Below are positions 11,065 through 26,975 of a stretch of DNA of 64,000 bases, piece by piece. Both the position numbers and the translations under genes were made by a program. The stretch spans positions 1,919,894-1,983,893 of the forward strand of contig CM057063.1 in the NCBI GenBank assembly GCA_029945375.1. The letters run 5' to 3'. The first letter of the stretch is position 1; each line of letters starts with the position of its first letter. The DNA is from Agaricus subrufescens (lineage: Eukaryota; Basidiomycota; Agaricomycetes; Agaricales; Agaricaceae). The notes beneath the pieces were generated by a model. The model did no database searches, had not been told where the DNA came from, and saw only the letters and a program-made list of their open reading frames with translations.

Positions 11065-12037
11065 CTAATGCATGGGGAACTCCTCTTGCATACTTCTTGT
11101 CATTCTCCTCACTTCTGGAGGAATATTCATTCCTGGCGGAGGCATACCTCTCTGTGGCATCCCTGGCATCCCCCCACCCGGCATTCCAGGATTCATGTTC
11201 ATGGCGGCCATATGACCAGGTGGTCCACGCATTGGCGACGCTCCTGGTTCATTATTGAAAAACTGGCCGGGTACGGCATTGAATGGTGTCCCAGGAAATC
11301 CGGGACGCATGTTCATGCCAGGTGTACCAGGGAATCCCCCAGGAGGGAAATTCATCTGGGAATTGTTGGGAGTTGGACCATGTGGATGTCCTGAGCCACC
11401 TTGAACCATTTGCGGGTGCATACCAGGGGGTATGTTGTGGAATTCGGCGCGAGGATCACCACCACGCATAGGCGTCCGCATACCTGGATGCATATATGCA
11501 CCTGGTGGGAGTGCTTGACCAGGGTGAGATGGCTGGAAGGAGTTGGGGTGACCAGGGAGAAATTGTTGACCAGGATGTGGCTGTACGTCGGGAGTGTCGT
11601 CCTCGAGTTCCTTCTTGATGACTTCTGTTAATGGTGTGGGGTCGTAATAGAGATCGGAATGCTTGTCGACATGGAACCTGAAATAACCGAGTTAGAGCCG
11701 GACAAACATCTGATTTGCTAGTTACGCACAACTGCGTTCCAATATCCCACTGAGGCCCTCGTTCAGCGCGAGCAGTCATCAGCATCGAATTCCAATCTGA
11801 GGCACTTTCCTGAAATATGATTCTACGGTTGGTGAAATCTGCTCAAACATGATTTGAAGAGGAATACGCAACGACAGCAATGGCTAGGTCTGGGTTTGTT
11901 TGGTATGTGTCGACGCGAACGGTTTGTTCTTTGGCTAGACGCCTGACTTCTGCATTGAGTTTGTTCCCTATCCGTTGTGCATTGTGTCTTGGTACGTGAA
12001 TTTTGATTACCTTGACTGGTTTGGTGACGGGAGCCAT
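11065..12037 (-). CDS. Pro/Gly/Met-rich protein of unknown function
   Basis: Three exons join cleanly: 12037-11849, 11809-11730 and 11677-11065, about 293 residues. The first intron is only 39 nt. The start is the ATG at 12037; the frame upstream has no ATG. The first 90 residues look folded ([19 protein letters not shown], then [18 protein letters not shown]). The rest is low complexity, rich in Pro, Gly, Met and Asn, with many PGM/PGF/GMPG steps, and ends with a charged [12 protein letters not shown] do not recognise the family. The disordered tail is the kind seen in transcription or RNA-associated proteins, but nothing here proves that. It sits alone among P450 genes on the same strand. 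Its start-codon region is duplicated at about 15313. Confidence 0.75.
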
Positions 12038-15000
12038 GGCAGTCCGAGTCCAGCACCGAAACGGCGAAAACACAATGTCTACGATCACGTGCTGACCTAT
12101 TCAAGTGGTTGCCCGTACATTGTTCGTTCAAATTAGCCTACTTAAAGGTATTCTACATTCATATACTCGTGAAGCAGACTTGTTACATCCTTCCCTTTGC
12201 GAGGCACAATCCTGAATTCGAACGGCAAGGGATGTCTGGAGCACATTACACAGTCAGCCAGCATAACTCTCCGCAGAGATTCAACTCACGAAGTGATGGA
12301 CGCAGGCGTAAACTCTGGTGTTACTTCAATAGGCTGTCCTGCAGCATCCAGCGCAGGCACAATGTCAAAAAGACATATGATAGAAACTGCCGCAATTTGG
12401 AGCATTGATTTCGCTATATGAGCACCTGGGCATACTCTAATGTTCCCGATAAGAACATGTCAGGTATTTTCTGAGGGTATTGGGATGTCGCTTACCTTCT
12501 CCCGAAACCGAATGCAACTTCAAGTGGATCAAGAAGATTGTCATTCATGAAGAACCGTCCTGGGTCGAATCTCTCTGGATCAGGGAAGATGTTTTCATCA
12601 TGGAGCATGGCGCTAGCAAACATCAAAACACAGTTAGTTTCACTCACAATCCATGCAAGAAAAGGAAAACATTACTATATGTTAGATATTACTAGGCAAT
12701 CCTTTGGGATGTAATACCCTTCATACACATCCTCATCAACGTTCGCATGAGGGACTCCCAGAGGTATAGTTGGATTCCATCTGATGTACCCCATGACATT
12801 ATAGATTTCGGTAGAAGGAGAGAAGGCAACATACCGTAGCACCTCCTTTATTGTAGCCGAAAAGTACGGAAGCTCATTCAAATCTGAGAACGTTGGCAGT
12901 CTATCAAGCCCAATGACGGAATCGATTTCAGATTGAGCTCGACGTTGAACATCTGGATTTTTCAACATTGCAAGGACAAATGTCAGTATGGCACCAGTAG
13001 TTGTCTCAGCCCCAGCTAGTCATATGTGTAAGAGTTTTGAGCAGGAGACATAAACGTTGGGAATTACCCGTGAAAATCATCATTCCCAGTCCTTTGATAT
13101 CCGCAACTCGATCTTCAAAGTCCGGCCCCTGGCGAAGTTTCTCCACACTATCTGACACGAAACAATCTTGAGCAGTTCCATTGTCCTGAATACGATATGA
13201 CTCAATCAAGTAGCATACTTATCAGTTTGGCATACCATAGCGCTCAGAGTCGCCTGATAGCTTTCTTCCCGCAGCCTGTCTATTTGCTGCATTACCATTC
13301 GCGCATCCTTTTTGAATGCAGTACCAGGAAACCAGTCTGGCAAATATCGTAGTTGCGGGATGACATTAACAAAGTACTTCCCAGGTGCAGACGCAGCGCC
13401 CAAATCAACAAAAGCCTTCTCAGCAAACTGAGCTAATTGATCATGACGAGCCTTGACAGGGAGGCCATATGTCGCAGATAAAATGAAACCGCTGACACAG
13501 CTTCAAAGTAACAGTAAGTCCCTTTTCGTGAGATGAACAAGTAAGATGTTACTTTGTGATATGATCCGCAGACTCTTCCGGGATGGTTAAGATGTTGGGT
13601 AGAAGAATCTTTCGAACAAAGTTGAGTTGTTTTTCTTGATCACGCGACAAGTTCTTTGTGGCAAAGTACTGTTGGAACAAGCGGCGATGAGCTCTCCAGT
13701 CGTCACCGTAAGGCATGATTGCCAAAAGCTTCTTTAAGCGTAGCCTAAGAGAACGATTAAGTGGGTTCTTCACATCGCTTTAATGAGATCGTCCTACACG
13801 TGTTCAATCATTGGAGTCGACAAGCTACTCCACCAGGAATGATGTTAGGTCCATCAAAACATTGACATATGCATACCACGCACCGGTTTGAGTAGAGCGC
13901 TGACCGTTTATCGAGAAGGTCTTGCGCAATGCGATAGTCATTAATCATTAGAATTGGTTGACCCATGGCCTCCAAGTAAATGAGTTTCGTTCCTAAGGCG
14001 CCAAACAAGATGAAAACAGTCAATTAATCAGATGTGAAAGACGTCTACGATTCTACTTCACCAAGTTTGTTCCCGAGACGCATGTAACCAACGTGGGCGT
14101 AAGTGAGAGGCATTGACAGAGCGTTCCCGAGGATAGGCCATCTCGAAAGTCCAGGAGGTAAAGGAAGGCGCGTCTTGCGATGATTACGAAAGATATGGTA
14201 GAACAAGTAGCAGAGACAGAGAACGAGAGTATCCTGAACGGGACTGAGGACAGACATGGCAACGAAGAACTGTCGTCGGAGTCAGGGACACGAGGCAGCT
14301 GCGATATTAATAGTCGACCGATTAGGCTCCTTGTAGGCTCCCGTGGGACACGAAGAATCAAATTGGAGCTAGATTAGTGTACTTATATACTGTGAAGGCG
14401 TACTGCGGTGAAGAGAAACGAGTCCGAGTCCGAATTACTCTGACCTGTATGAAAAGATATTTGGACAGGCAAGACTGCGGTTGTGGCTGCGGGATCTGAT
14501 GATCAGTAAGGTTGTTTGTAATAAATGAGATGGAATTACTATTAGGTATGAGCGCCATGGTAGATCCTCTCCGGGTTCTATTGCATTAAACTCCTTGGCA
14601 CTTTCGGTGAAACACTATTCATCATTTCACAGACGTTGTGAAAAAACCCACCTTGTCACTTCACCATCAGAAGACTTGAAAAGCTTACCTGATTCTCCTA
14701 AGCGCATGAACGATGACATAACCTTACGTACTGGACTAACAGCAGTCGGTAAAAGCTGAAAATGAGGTCAACAAGATTGCGCATCGCAGTAGAACAACTT
14801 ACTGAGTGTGCCAATCAAGGTCCCCTCAAATTTTTCGTCTTTAAAGTTCTATGCAATCGTGAAAATACCACATTTTAGAAGTACTAGAGCTTTTTTTGCA
14901 GCCAAGAGAATGAGAATACCCTTACTGGGATCGCAGACACGCAGATCCTGGAGGACGGGCCCTCATGAGGCATTTCTATTGTATTCGGCTCCTTCATACG

Positions 15001-15280
15001 ACAAATTGGGATTGGTGCTCGAAGCCTTTATTTTCTGGAGGGTGACATGATGTTGCCAAGCACAAGGTGCTTAACACCCTCTTTGTGATCTATTTGTAGC
15101 TGAGAAGGGAAAACATATCAAGGGATCGTATTCAGTTGAAGAAACCTAAATGACTAAACATGGCATACAGGTTGTATAGCATGGCAGCAATCGGAAAGGA
15201 GGTACCGGATGCTCAGATGTTGAGATGCATCAGTCTCTCCTCGTTTTCGTCGATCCATTATTATTGCGATAAAGCATTAC
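12033..15280. repeat. Tandem segmental duplication, first copy
   Basis: Runs from the ATG region of the Pro/Gly/Met-rich gene through the P450 at 12142-14257 and its upstream DNA. The copy at 15313-18425 matches in the same order. Examples are the GAGCCATG start context at 12031 and 15311, the whole P450, and a block near 15180-15270 that recurs at 18331-18425 (GATGCTCAGATGTTGAGATG). Edges are approximate. Confidence 0.8.
12142..14257 (-). CDS. Cytochrome P450 monooxygenase (duplicated pair, copy 1)
   Basis: A complete intron-rich P450 starting at 14257. It has an N-terminal anchor, the hinge LPPGLSRWPILGNALSMP, helix C as WRAHRRLFQQYFATKNL, APGKYFVNVIPQLRYLPDWF, KEVLRY as the ExxR motif, RFDPGRFFMNDN, and the heme loop AFGFGRR/VCPGAH split by an intron. 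The C-terminus reads IVPRKGKDVTSLLHEYMNVE plus two residues. All catalytic landmarks are present and no frame break was seen. The stop codon lies only about 100 bp from the start codon of the Pro/Gly/Met-rich gene downstream. It shares coding sequence, introns and promoter with the next copy and is expected to be an ER-anchored monooxygenase of unknown substrate. Confidence 0.92.
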
Positions 15281-15312
15281 TGTGCATCACAGTGGGCTGG
15301 GTAGGAACCTTG
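14258..15312. other. Intergenic: duplicated P450 promoter and duplication junction
   Basis: Upstream DNA of the first duplicated P450. Much of it is recognisable again at 17528-18425, including a conserved 90-bp block (15180-15270 versus 18331-18420). The duplication junction lies at about 15280-15313. No coding frame is supported. Confidence 0.6.
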
Positions 15313-18300
15313 AGCCATGCCAGTCTGAGTTCAGCAACCGAAAATGCCCTTATGGTCACGTGCTAACATCCAGTTGTTCCTCGTACGCTGTTCATTCTAC
15401 TGCACAACTTTAAACTACTCAAAGGTATTCTACGTTCATATATTCATGGAGCAAACCTGTTACGTCTTTCCCTTTGCGAGGCACAATTTTGAATTTGAAT
15501 GGCAAGGGATGTCTGGAAGGCATCACACAGTCAGTCAACCTATAACTTTCCGTAGAGATTCAACTCACGAAGTGATGGACGCAGGTGAAAATTCTGGGGT
15601 TACCTCAACAGGTTGTCCTGTAGCATCCAGGGCAGGCACAATGTCAAAAAGACATATAATAGAGGCTGCCACAATCTGTAACATTGATTTCGCTATATGG
15701 GCACCTGGGCATACCCTTATGTTCCCCATGAGAATATGTCAAGTGTCTTCTGAAATTATCGAATGCTTCCCTTACCTTCTCCCAAAACCGAATGCAACTT
15801 CGAGTGGATCAAGAAGATGATCATTCATGAAGAATCGCCCAGGGTCAAACCTCTCTGGGTCAGGGAAGGCGTTTTTGTCATGGAGCATAGCGCTAGCAAA
15901 AAATCAAACAATGTTAGTCTTACTCACAGTTCATGCAAAAAGAGGAAAACATTACTATATGTTCGATATTACCAGGCAACCCTTGGGGATATAATATCCT
16001 TCATACACGTCCTCATCAATGTTCGCATGAGGAACTCCCAGAGGTGCAATTGGATTCCATCTGCATCCGGTGGCATTATAGATGCTGGTAGAATAAGAGA
16101 AGGCAACATACCGTAGCACCTCTTTCATTATAGCCGAGAAATATGGAAGACCATTTAAATCCGAAAATGTTGGTAGCCTATCAGGCCCAAGGACGGAATC
16201 AATCTCGGATTGAGCTCGATGTTGAACATCTGGGTTTTTCAACATTGCAAGGATGAATGTCATTATCGCGCCAAAGGTCGTCTCAGCTCCAGCTAATCAT
16301 GTATGTTAAAAGCCCGAGCAGGATAAATAAATGTTGCGAGTCACCGGCATAAATCATCGTTCCCAGTCCCTCGATATCCGCAATTCGATCATCAAAGTCC
16401 GGTTCCTGACGTAATTTCTCGACAATGTCAGACACGAAACAATCTTGAGCAGTCCCATCGTCCTAGATAAAATACGACTCAAGGACATTTACCATGTTCA
16501 TCACAAAATGACCTACCATAGCATTGAGAGTCGCTTGATAGCTTTCTTTCTGCAACTTGTTTATTTGCTGCATTACCATTCGTGCATCCTTTTTGAATGC
16601 GGTACCAGGGAACCAGTCTGGCAAATATCGTAGTTGAGGGATGGCGTTAACAAAGTACTTCCCAGGCGCAGTCGCAGCTGACAAGTCGATAAAAACCTTC
16701 TCAGCGAACTGAGCTAATTGATCATTACGGGCTTTGACAGGGAGACCATATGTCGCAGATAAAACGAAACCGCTAACACAACTTCAAGGCAACAGTAAAT
16801 TCCTGTTCGTCAGACTAACAAGTAAGATGTTACTTTGTGACATGCTCAGCGGACTCTTCCGGAAGCGCCAAAAGGTTTGATAGAAGAATCTTTCGAACAA
16901 AATCTAGTTGTTTTTCTTGAACCCGTGGCAAGTTTTTTGTGGCAAAGTACTGCTGGAACAAGCGACGATGACTTCGCCAGTCGTCACCATAAGGCATGAC
17001 CGCCAGAAACTTCCTCAAGCGTAGCCTGGAAGAGTAGTTAGTTCTTTCACTTGACTTCAATGAAATCGGCCTACACGTGTTCAATCATTGGAGTCGACAG
17101 GCTACCCCCCAGGAATGTCAAGTCTCTCGTAGCATAATTTATGGGCATCACGCACCGGTTTGAGTAGAGCGCCGATCGTTTATCAAGAAGGTCTTGCGCC
17201 ATACGATAGTCATTAATCATTAGAATTGGTTGACTCATAGCCTCCAAGTAAATGAGTTTCGTTCCTAACGCGCCGAATGAGACGAACACAGTCAGTCAAT
17301 CGTCTGAAATGTGTCTACAATCTAACCTCACCAAGTTTGTTCCCGAGTCGCATGTAGTACACATGGGCATAGGTGAGGGGCATTGACAAAGCGTTCCCAA
17401 GGATAGGCCATCTCGGAAGTCCAGGAGGTAAAGGAAGCAGCCTCTTGCGGCGAGTATGAAAAATACGGTAAAGCAAGTAGCAGAGGGAGAGGATGAGACC
17501 GTCCTGAATGAGACCGAGGACGGGCATGGTAACGAGGAACGGTTAGAGTCGATGCAGCTTCGATAATAATGTTAACCGGATGTTGGGTCTCTTGTCAGAA
17601 GGAAGGCTCGTGGGAGGCGAAGAATCAAATTGAAGCTGGATATATCAGCGTACAAACATCATTCTACTTATGCGAGTGCGACTGTGGGATTCAATGGCCA
17701 GTAAGATTGTTTGTAATGAGTGATATTTTCCCGTCACTTTAAAGTAGTAACTTCACGGTAGATCCTCACCATTTATCCTTTCAGAAATAGCATTTAAATT
17801 CACATGGTCAATTCAGTATCAGAAAGTTCGAAAGGTTCACCTGACTCTCAACCCGGCCTTGGGCGCGTGAATAGTAGTATAGCCTTACGTACCAGACTGG
17901 CAGCGGTGGGTAAAAGCTGAAACCGGATCAACAAAGTTGCGCATCGCAGTAGAGCGACAGAGCTTGCCAATTGAAACCCCTCGGAGGCCCTCATCTTCTA
18001 AGGTAATACAATCTGAATAATATCATTAGGATTTTTCTGCGGCCAAGAGGATGAGAATACTCTTACTGGGACCCCAGGCACACTGATCTTGCAAGATAGG
18101 TCTTCCTAATACATTTCTATTGTGTCTGGCTTCTTCATACAACATAACGGGGATTGGCACCGCAAATTCTTACTTTTTGGTGGGTAAAATGATGCTCGCG
18201 AGGCACAAGGCGTTTAACACCCTCTTTATGATCTATTTGCGGCTAAGAAGACAGAACATATCAAGGGATCGCATTCAGTAGGTGAAACATAAATAAAGCA

Positions 18301-18425
18301 TTAAACATCACACACACGCTGTATAGTATGCATGGCGGCAATCGGAAAGGAGGTGCCGGATGCTCAGATGTTGAGATGCATCAGTCTCTCCTCGTTTTCG
18401 TCGAGTCGTTGTTATTGCGATAACA
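15313..18425. repeat. Tandem segmental duplication, second copy
   Basis: Second unit of the 3 kb duplication. It begins with an orphan copy of the start-codon region of the Pro/Gly/Met-rich gene. An ATG survives at 15316 on the minus strand but is followed by unrelated sequence and an early stop. The unit then contains the P450 at 15419-17527 and its promoter. Confidence 0.8.
15419..17527 (-). CDS. Cytochrome P450 monooxygenase (duplicated pair, copy 2)
   Basis: A complete P450 nearly parallel to the copy at 12142. From 17527 it reads an N-terminal anchor and LPPGLPRWPILGNALSMP, WRSHRRLFQQYFATKNL, APGKYFVNAIPQLRYLPDWF, the ExxR motif in MKEVLRY, a PERF-like exon and the heme loop with CPGAH after an intron, ending in NVEYL. 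The I-helix exon sits near 16260-16300. No stop or frameshift was seen, so both copies look functional. The gene shares its promoter with copy 1, so similar regulation at duplication is likely. Substrate unknown. Confidence 0.92.
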
Positions 18426-18736
18426 GGTTGCATCCTCTTTCAATCGACCAACAGTTCCCATACATGTAAGGAGAATCAAATTTTCTGTCATACCCTATGA
18501 AGATTTAGCAGCGTATACTCTGCGTTCGTGGTGGAGTCCGTTGCGGTAGGTCGCACTTGGGTTGTAATTCAACTGATGAGAAAGCTGATTATGTAATCAC
18601 CATACCTCGCATAGATCCTTCGTTGCCCTCATGATTTCATTCTTAGCATTGCATAACTGACCAAAAGTATATATCATAGGGCCGGCCAAACTTTTACTAC
18701 TGTAGAAGCCCATCACCCGCTTGAGTGCGCAAAACC
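17528..18736. other. Intergenic: second copy of duplicated promoter, then unique DNA
   Basis: 17528-18425 repeats the upstream region of the neighbouring P450. About 18426-18736 is unique and lies beyond the 3' end of the next P450. No gene was recognised. Confidence 0.6.
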
Positions 18737-20832
18737 TCAAATGTACTCGATATCGAGATTGTCTCCGAGTAAACCATCCACATCTTTTCCCCTACGGGGT
18801 GTTATCTCACATCTGAAAGATGTGGGGTGCCTTTCATACGAGCTGAGCCAACCTGAACACATAAATTCGGGTAACTTACGAAGTAATTGACGCCGCAGTA
18901 AATTTTGGAACAACGTCAATGGGCTTCCCCTCTGAATTCAAGGCAGGCGAGATATCAAATAGGCACAATATGGATGCAGCAATGATTTGCAAAACTGATA
19001 TCGCGATGTGTGACCCCGGACATTCCCTACGTGGTTGCAATGGCTCGATTATACTGCGTCCATTTGAATAGAGTGGCACACATACCTCCTACCGAAACCA
19101 AAGCTGGCAAATTCAGTTGGGTTAGGTACATTATCATCGTTCCTGAAAAACCGTTCAGGGTCAAAAGTTTCAGGGTTTTTGAAGATCTTCTCATCGTGGA
19201 GCATCGCACTATTCAATCACATTCGAACAGTTTTCTGAAGCTAATGTAGAAAGTGCTCACTATATATTCGGCATCACTATACAGTCCTTCGGGATGTAAT
19301 ACCCCTCATATACGTCCTCATCACTGGTAGCATGGGGAACTCCCAGCGGTGTGACTGGATTCCACCTATGCTCTCGGTATGTCAGACACGCGGCAGATAG
19401 ACAGAAAGGTACTTACCGCAGGACCTCTTTGATAACAGCTGAGAAGTACGGTAGGCAAGGTAGGTCTGAAAAGTTGGGAAGCCTGTCGGCTCCAACAATA
19501 GAATCTATCTCTGCCTGCGCCCGTTGTTGGACACCGGGATTGTTAAGCATGGCAAGTACAAAGGTTAGAGTAGCGCCTGCGGTTGTCTCGGTTCCAGCTT
19601 TCAACAGGTGTCAGACATCAGCCAACCGAAAATTGATGTTCTTACCGGCAAATATTTGCATTGCAGCTGATTTGATATGTAAAGCTTGATCTTCGAAATT
19701 TGGTTGTCTACAAGATCTGTCCAAGCTTTCGGACACGAAAGAGACTTTACCCGTCCCGTCATTCTTAATGTATCGGCAGTCAATCACCAAGACACTAAAT
19801 TAAGGGATCAAATGACTTACCATTGCTTTCAGCGCCGTCTGGTATGGTTCTTCCCGCAACTTGAGCATTCGTTCTCGTAGATTGCGTGCGTCCTGCTTAA
19901 AACCCGAACCAGGCATCCAACTAGGAACATATTTGAGGGGAGCGAAAATATTAACGAGATATTTTCCGGGAGCAGCTGCCCCGGCCATGGCTTCGAAGAC
20001 TTCTACCGCGGACTGTACCAACCCGTCATTTTGTGTTTTCACGGGCAGACCATACGCCATCGCCATCACTATCCCGCCAATGCAGCTTTCAAACAAACAC
20101 TATTTAATTAGGTTGTCGTATGAACGACCGAATCAGAGATTCACCTTCGTATATGTTCATCAAACCTTTCTCGTGTTTTAAGAATATTCGGTAGGAGAGC
20201 CTTTTGAACGAACTCCAGAACTGTTTCTTGGTCGCGGGCCAGATTTTTAACCGAAAAGTGCTGCTGAAATATTCGACGATGATTTCTCCAAGTATCTCCA
20301 TAAGGCAATATAGAGAAAAGCCATGTAACACCGACTCTATGATAAAAAGGTAAGTTTATCGAAATGCAAAACACTTGGTCTCGTACACGTTCGTGAGCAT
20401 CGGTAACTGTGGCCTGGAGAATATAGCGGTGAGCATGTCAAAAGGCAACATAAATTTTTAGAAATAAAACTCACCGGCTCGAGTACAACGCTGAGCGCTT
20501 CTCAAGAAGATCTTTCGCAAGATCGTAGTCGTTGACAATTAATAATGGTCGACCAAGAGCTTCGAGATATATGAATTTTGCACCTGGTTCAAAACCAATG
20601 AGACGTTATATCCATTAAAGGAAGGTTAGCTGTCACCTAGCCTTTCCCCCAAATCCTTATAAAAGACGTGGGCGTAGGTAAGGGGAATTGACAAAGCGTT
20701 GCCTAAGATTGGCCATCTCGGAAGTCCTGGAGGTAATGGAAGCAGTCTTTTGCGACGATTACGATAGCTACGATAGATGATACCGCAGAGGAAGATGATG
20801 AAGCTATCTTGCAGGAAGATGAGGAAGCGCAT
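18737..20832 (-). CDS. Cytochrome P450 monooxygenase, divergent member of the array
   Basis: The right-most P450 of the array, complete from 20832. It has a hydrophobic anchor, LPPGLPRWPILGNALSIP, the helix-C region WRNHRRIFQQHFSVKNLARD, APGKYLVNIFAPLKYVPSWM, the I-helix motif AGTETTAG, KEVLR as ExxR, and the heme loop after an intron as ECPGSHIA, ending NLDIEYI. The heme-loop residue before Cys (E) and the 3' exons differ from the other copies, so it split from them earliest. Introns and exon order match the paralogues. A membrane-bound oxidase with unknown substrate is expected. Confidence 0.92.
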
Positions 20833-22113
20833 TGTAGACGCTCATCGGAGAGGAACGTGTGGAGTGTTCTTATACTCTTATTAATGACAGGAATCACAGA
20901 ATCTCAGACTTCGGGATCTGGGATCATTACGAGTGCCGAAGGAGGTAAGTTCGTACGTAAAGCACCATTGTAGAGTACATACCGATACCGGTATCTATAA
21001 CGTCCAAGGTTATGATTCCGTCATTCTTTGGATAAGAATACCTTTATATTATCTGGTCAGCAAACAATACTTGTGCATTTCTACGTAAGTCACCGGGATA
21101 TTTCCTCAAGGGACACATGAACTCTGTAGAACACCTATAATTTTTCTCATAGATTGAAAAACCGGACGGATCTTCCCATGTCGCTGACAGCACAGCTTCC
21201 TGAAGGTATTGTCTATCAATATCATATAACAATAAGCTAGCGTTCCCTTCATCGTTGCGTTCTAAAAAGAATTAGCGGTCGATAGCGTTCCGAAGACAGA
21301 AAGGAAGAAGGTCTCCACACCATTATAAGTCAAGACAGCGAAGGACACGAATACTGGGACAGTCGATGATGAGCACACCTACGAACTAGGTTTCATTTTT
21401 CATTGCAAGTGAGAATAAGACAACGAGACCGATTCCCCGGCGTGTTGGATAATGCAATGCCGCTTTAGTATAGCATAGCTCTATAAATCTTCCACTAGGA
21501 ATCATGAGTGTGATCGAAGGGAGTGATTAAATTCAGGGAAGGCATCGCGTACTATATCAAATCTGGCCTCCTCGTGTTTAATTGCACATCATTACACATT
21601 CTCCAAACATCGGCCCTGGTGAATTCTGGAACCGTACCGGGATATATGTCACCAATGTAGTTTTTACGACCACAGATAGATGCTGGAAGAAGTAGAGATG
21701 GTCTGGGGAAGGTGGAGTGACATCACAGGCATGGCCAAGGGGGCACACAGTACTCCAGTCTCATTATCTTTTGAGGGCCTTATAGGATTGATATTCAGTT
21801 GATGAGCGCTATCTACGACCAACTGAACACGGGGGCAGATTGATGTTTTGCCGATTGACATTGCTCGCAGAATCCGGCGAATCATGATGCAGGGTAATTT
21901 CATAATATATCTGCAAGTGAGTGATATCCTGCTCCCGATGTGAAAGTGTGGGTGTACAAAGCTTTATTATCTTCACCTTAATAAGATTGGGTACTCGCGT
22001 GTGCAATGAAACAGTCAAAATATTATAGTAGTACTATAAAATACGTAAATCATGAGTCCCGCGGTCCACCCAAGTGGTAATAACAGCCCATACCTTTTAA
22101 GATTACATTCATC
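20833..22113. other. Intergenic, 1.3 kb without a recognisable gene
   Basis: Lies between the P450 array and DPH3. The short frames in it show no domain or codon pattern I can support. It contains the promoter of the P450 ending at 18737. Confidence 0.5.
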
Positions 22114-22514
22114 TCAAGCAGCGACAGCAACAGTATGCGCGGGCTTCTCTGCTATTTGAAGATTCTCCAAGGCCTCCTCGAATTGCTCATCACCGCTAGA
22201 GGAGCTATCACTTCCTTCATGATCCTCTCCCTCTTCTGACACATCCTCGTCCTCCTCTTCCTCGTAATCCTCATAGTCCAGCTGAAATAAATTCTAGCAC
22301 CATATAATCATTGAGTATAAAGATAACTCACTGGATCATACACTACTCGGATGACGAGGCTACAGCTTGGACAGATAGCGATGTCCTCGTAATCAGCAAG
22401 CTGCTTTCGTGAAATTTCGAAGCGATCACCACAAGGGCACGGATAGTGGTAGACACGTTTCTCAGCGTCCCATGTCATATCCTCGATCTCTATCTCGTCG
22501 TAGTATGCGCCCAT
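22114..22514 (-). CDS. DPH3: Diphthamide biosynthesis protein 3 (CSL zinc finger)
   Basis: Two exons, 22514-22332 and 22281-22114, give 116 residues. The N-terminal half is the conserved CSL-type zinc ribbon: YDEIEIEDM, then [12 protein letters not shown] and ICPSCSL with the four metal cysteines. The second exon encodes an acidic, disordered tail ([20 protein letters not shown]) found in many fungal homologues. DPH3 passes electrons to the radical enzyme DPH1-DPH2 in the first step of diphthamide formation on elongation factor 2, and also serves the Elongator tRNA-modification complex. The first methionine starts the conserved region directly, as is usual for the family. Assignment is secure. 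Confidence 0.96.
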
Positions 22515-22761
22515 ACTAAGCTACGTCTTAGGTGGTAGTGGATGTTCGGAGCATAGAGATTGTAAATTGACTCGGTGATCAAATGTCTTCACGTGGTATT
22601 TCTGACAGGGTTTACTATTTACTTAAAGCGGAATGATCTTCTCACGTATATTAAATCCTAATTGTGATCGCGAACCTGCCCAAAAGCGTCGCAACTTGTG
22701 ATTAGAATCGATGACCGAACCCTAACAATGTCGAAAATCAGGTACTGGAAGGTCACTCATA

Positions 22762-24653
<1,892 letters not shown>

Positions 24654-24951
24654 GTCTGCTGGTTTATCTATGCTCTGAGCGTAATAAGATGTACGAACAG
24701 AACGTCAGCAGCCAAATGACTCATCCCAACTATCATAACGTGACAAACCGGGCATTAACATTTAACAGGTACTGAATTATGTTCGTCTTCAAATCAAATC
24801 AATACAGAGTGCCTCCACATGGTACTACATATTTTCTGACCAAGTTGACTCAAAGAGGTATATCTTTCTCACACATATAAATTCTTCTTGATCGGGAACA
24901 CGTACTAAATATAACTCATGAGTAGGGCATATGCCTATTGTACTACTGAAG

Positions 24952-26835
<1,884 letters not shown>

Positions 26836-26975
26836 AGTTACTGGTATACTGAATGTATCGAAATGCAAGAACAAACTGTCGGCAACCAAATGACTCATCC
26901 CGACTATCATAACGTAACAAACCAGATTATCCCAACAAAAGGTTACTATAAGTTAAAAAGGCACTCGTCTTCTAA

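Noticed and set aside
15160..15366. Short gene at the duplication junction
   Set aside because: The frame lies across the repeated promoter block and the junction, with no coding signature.
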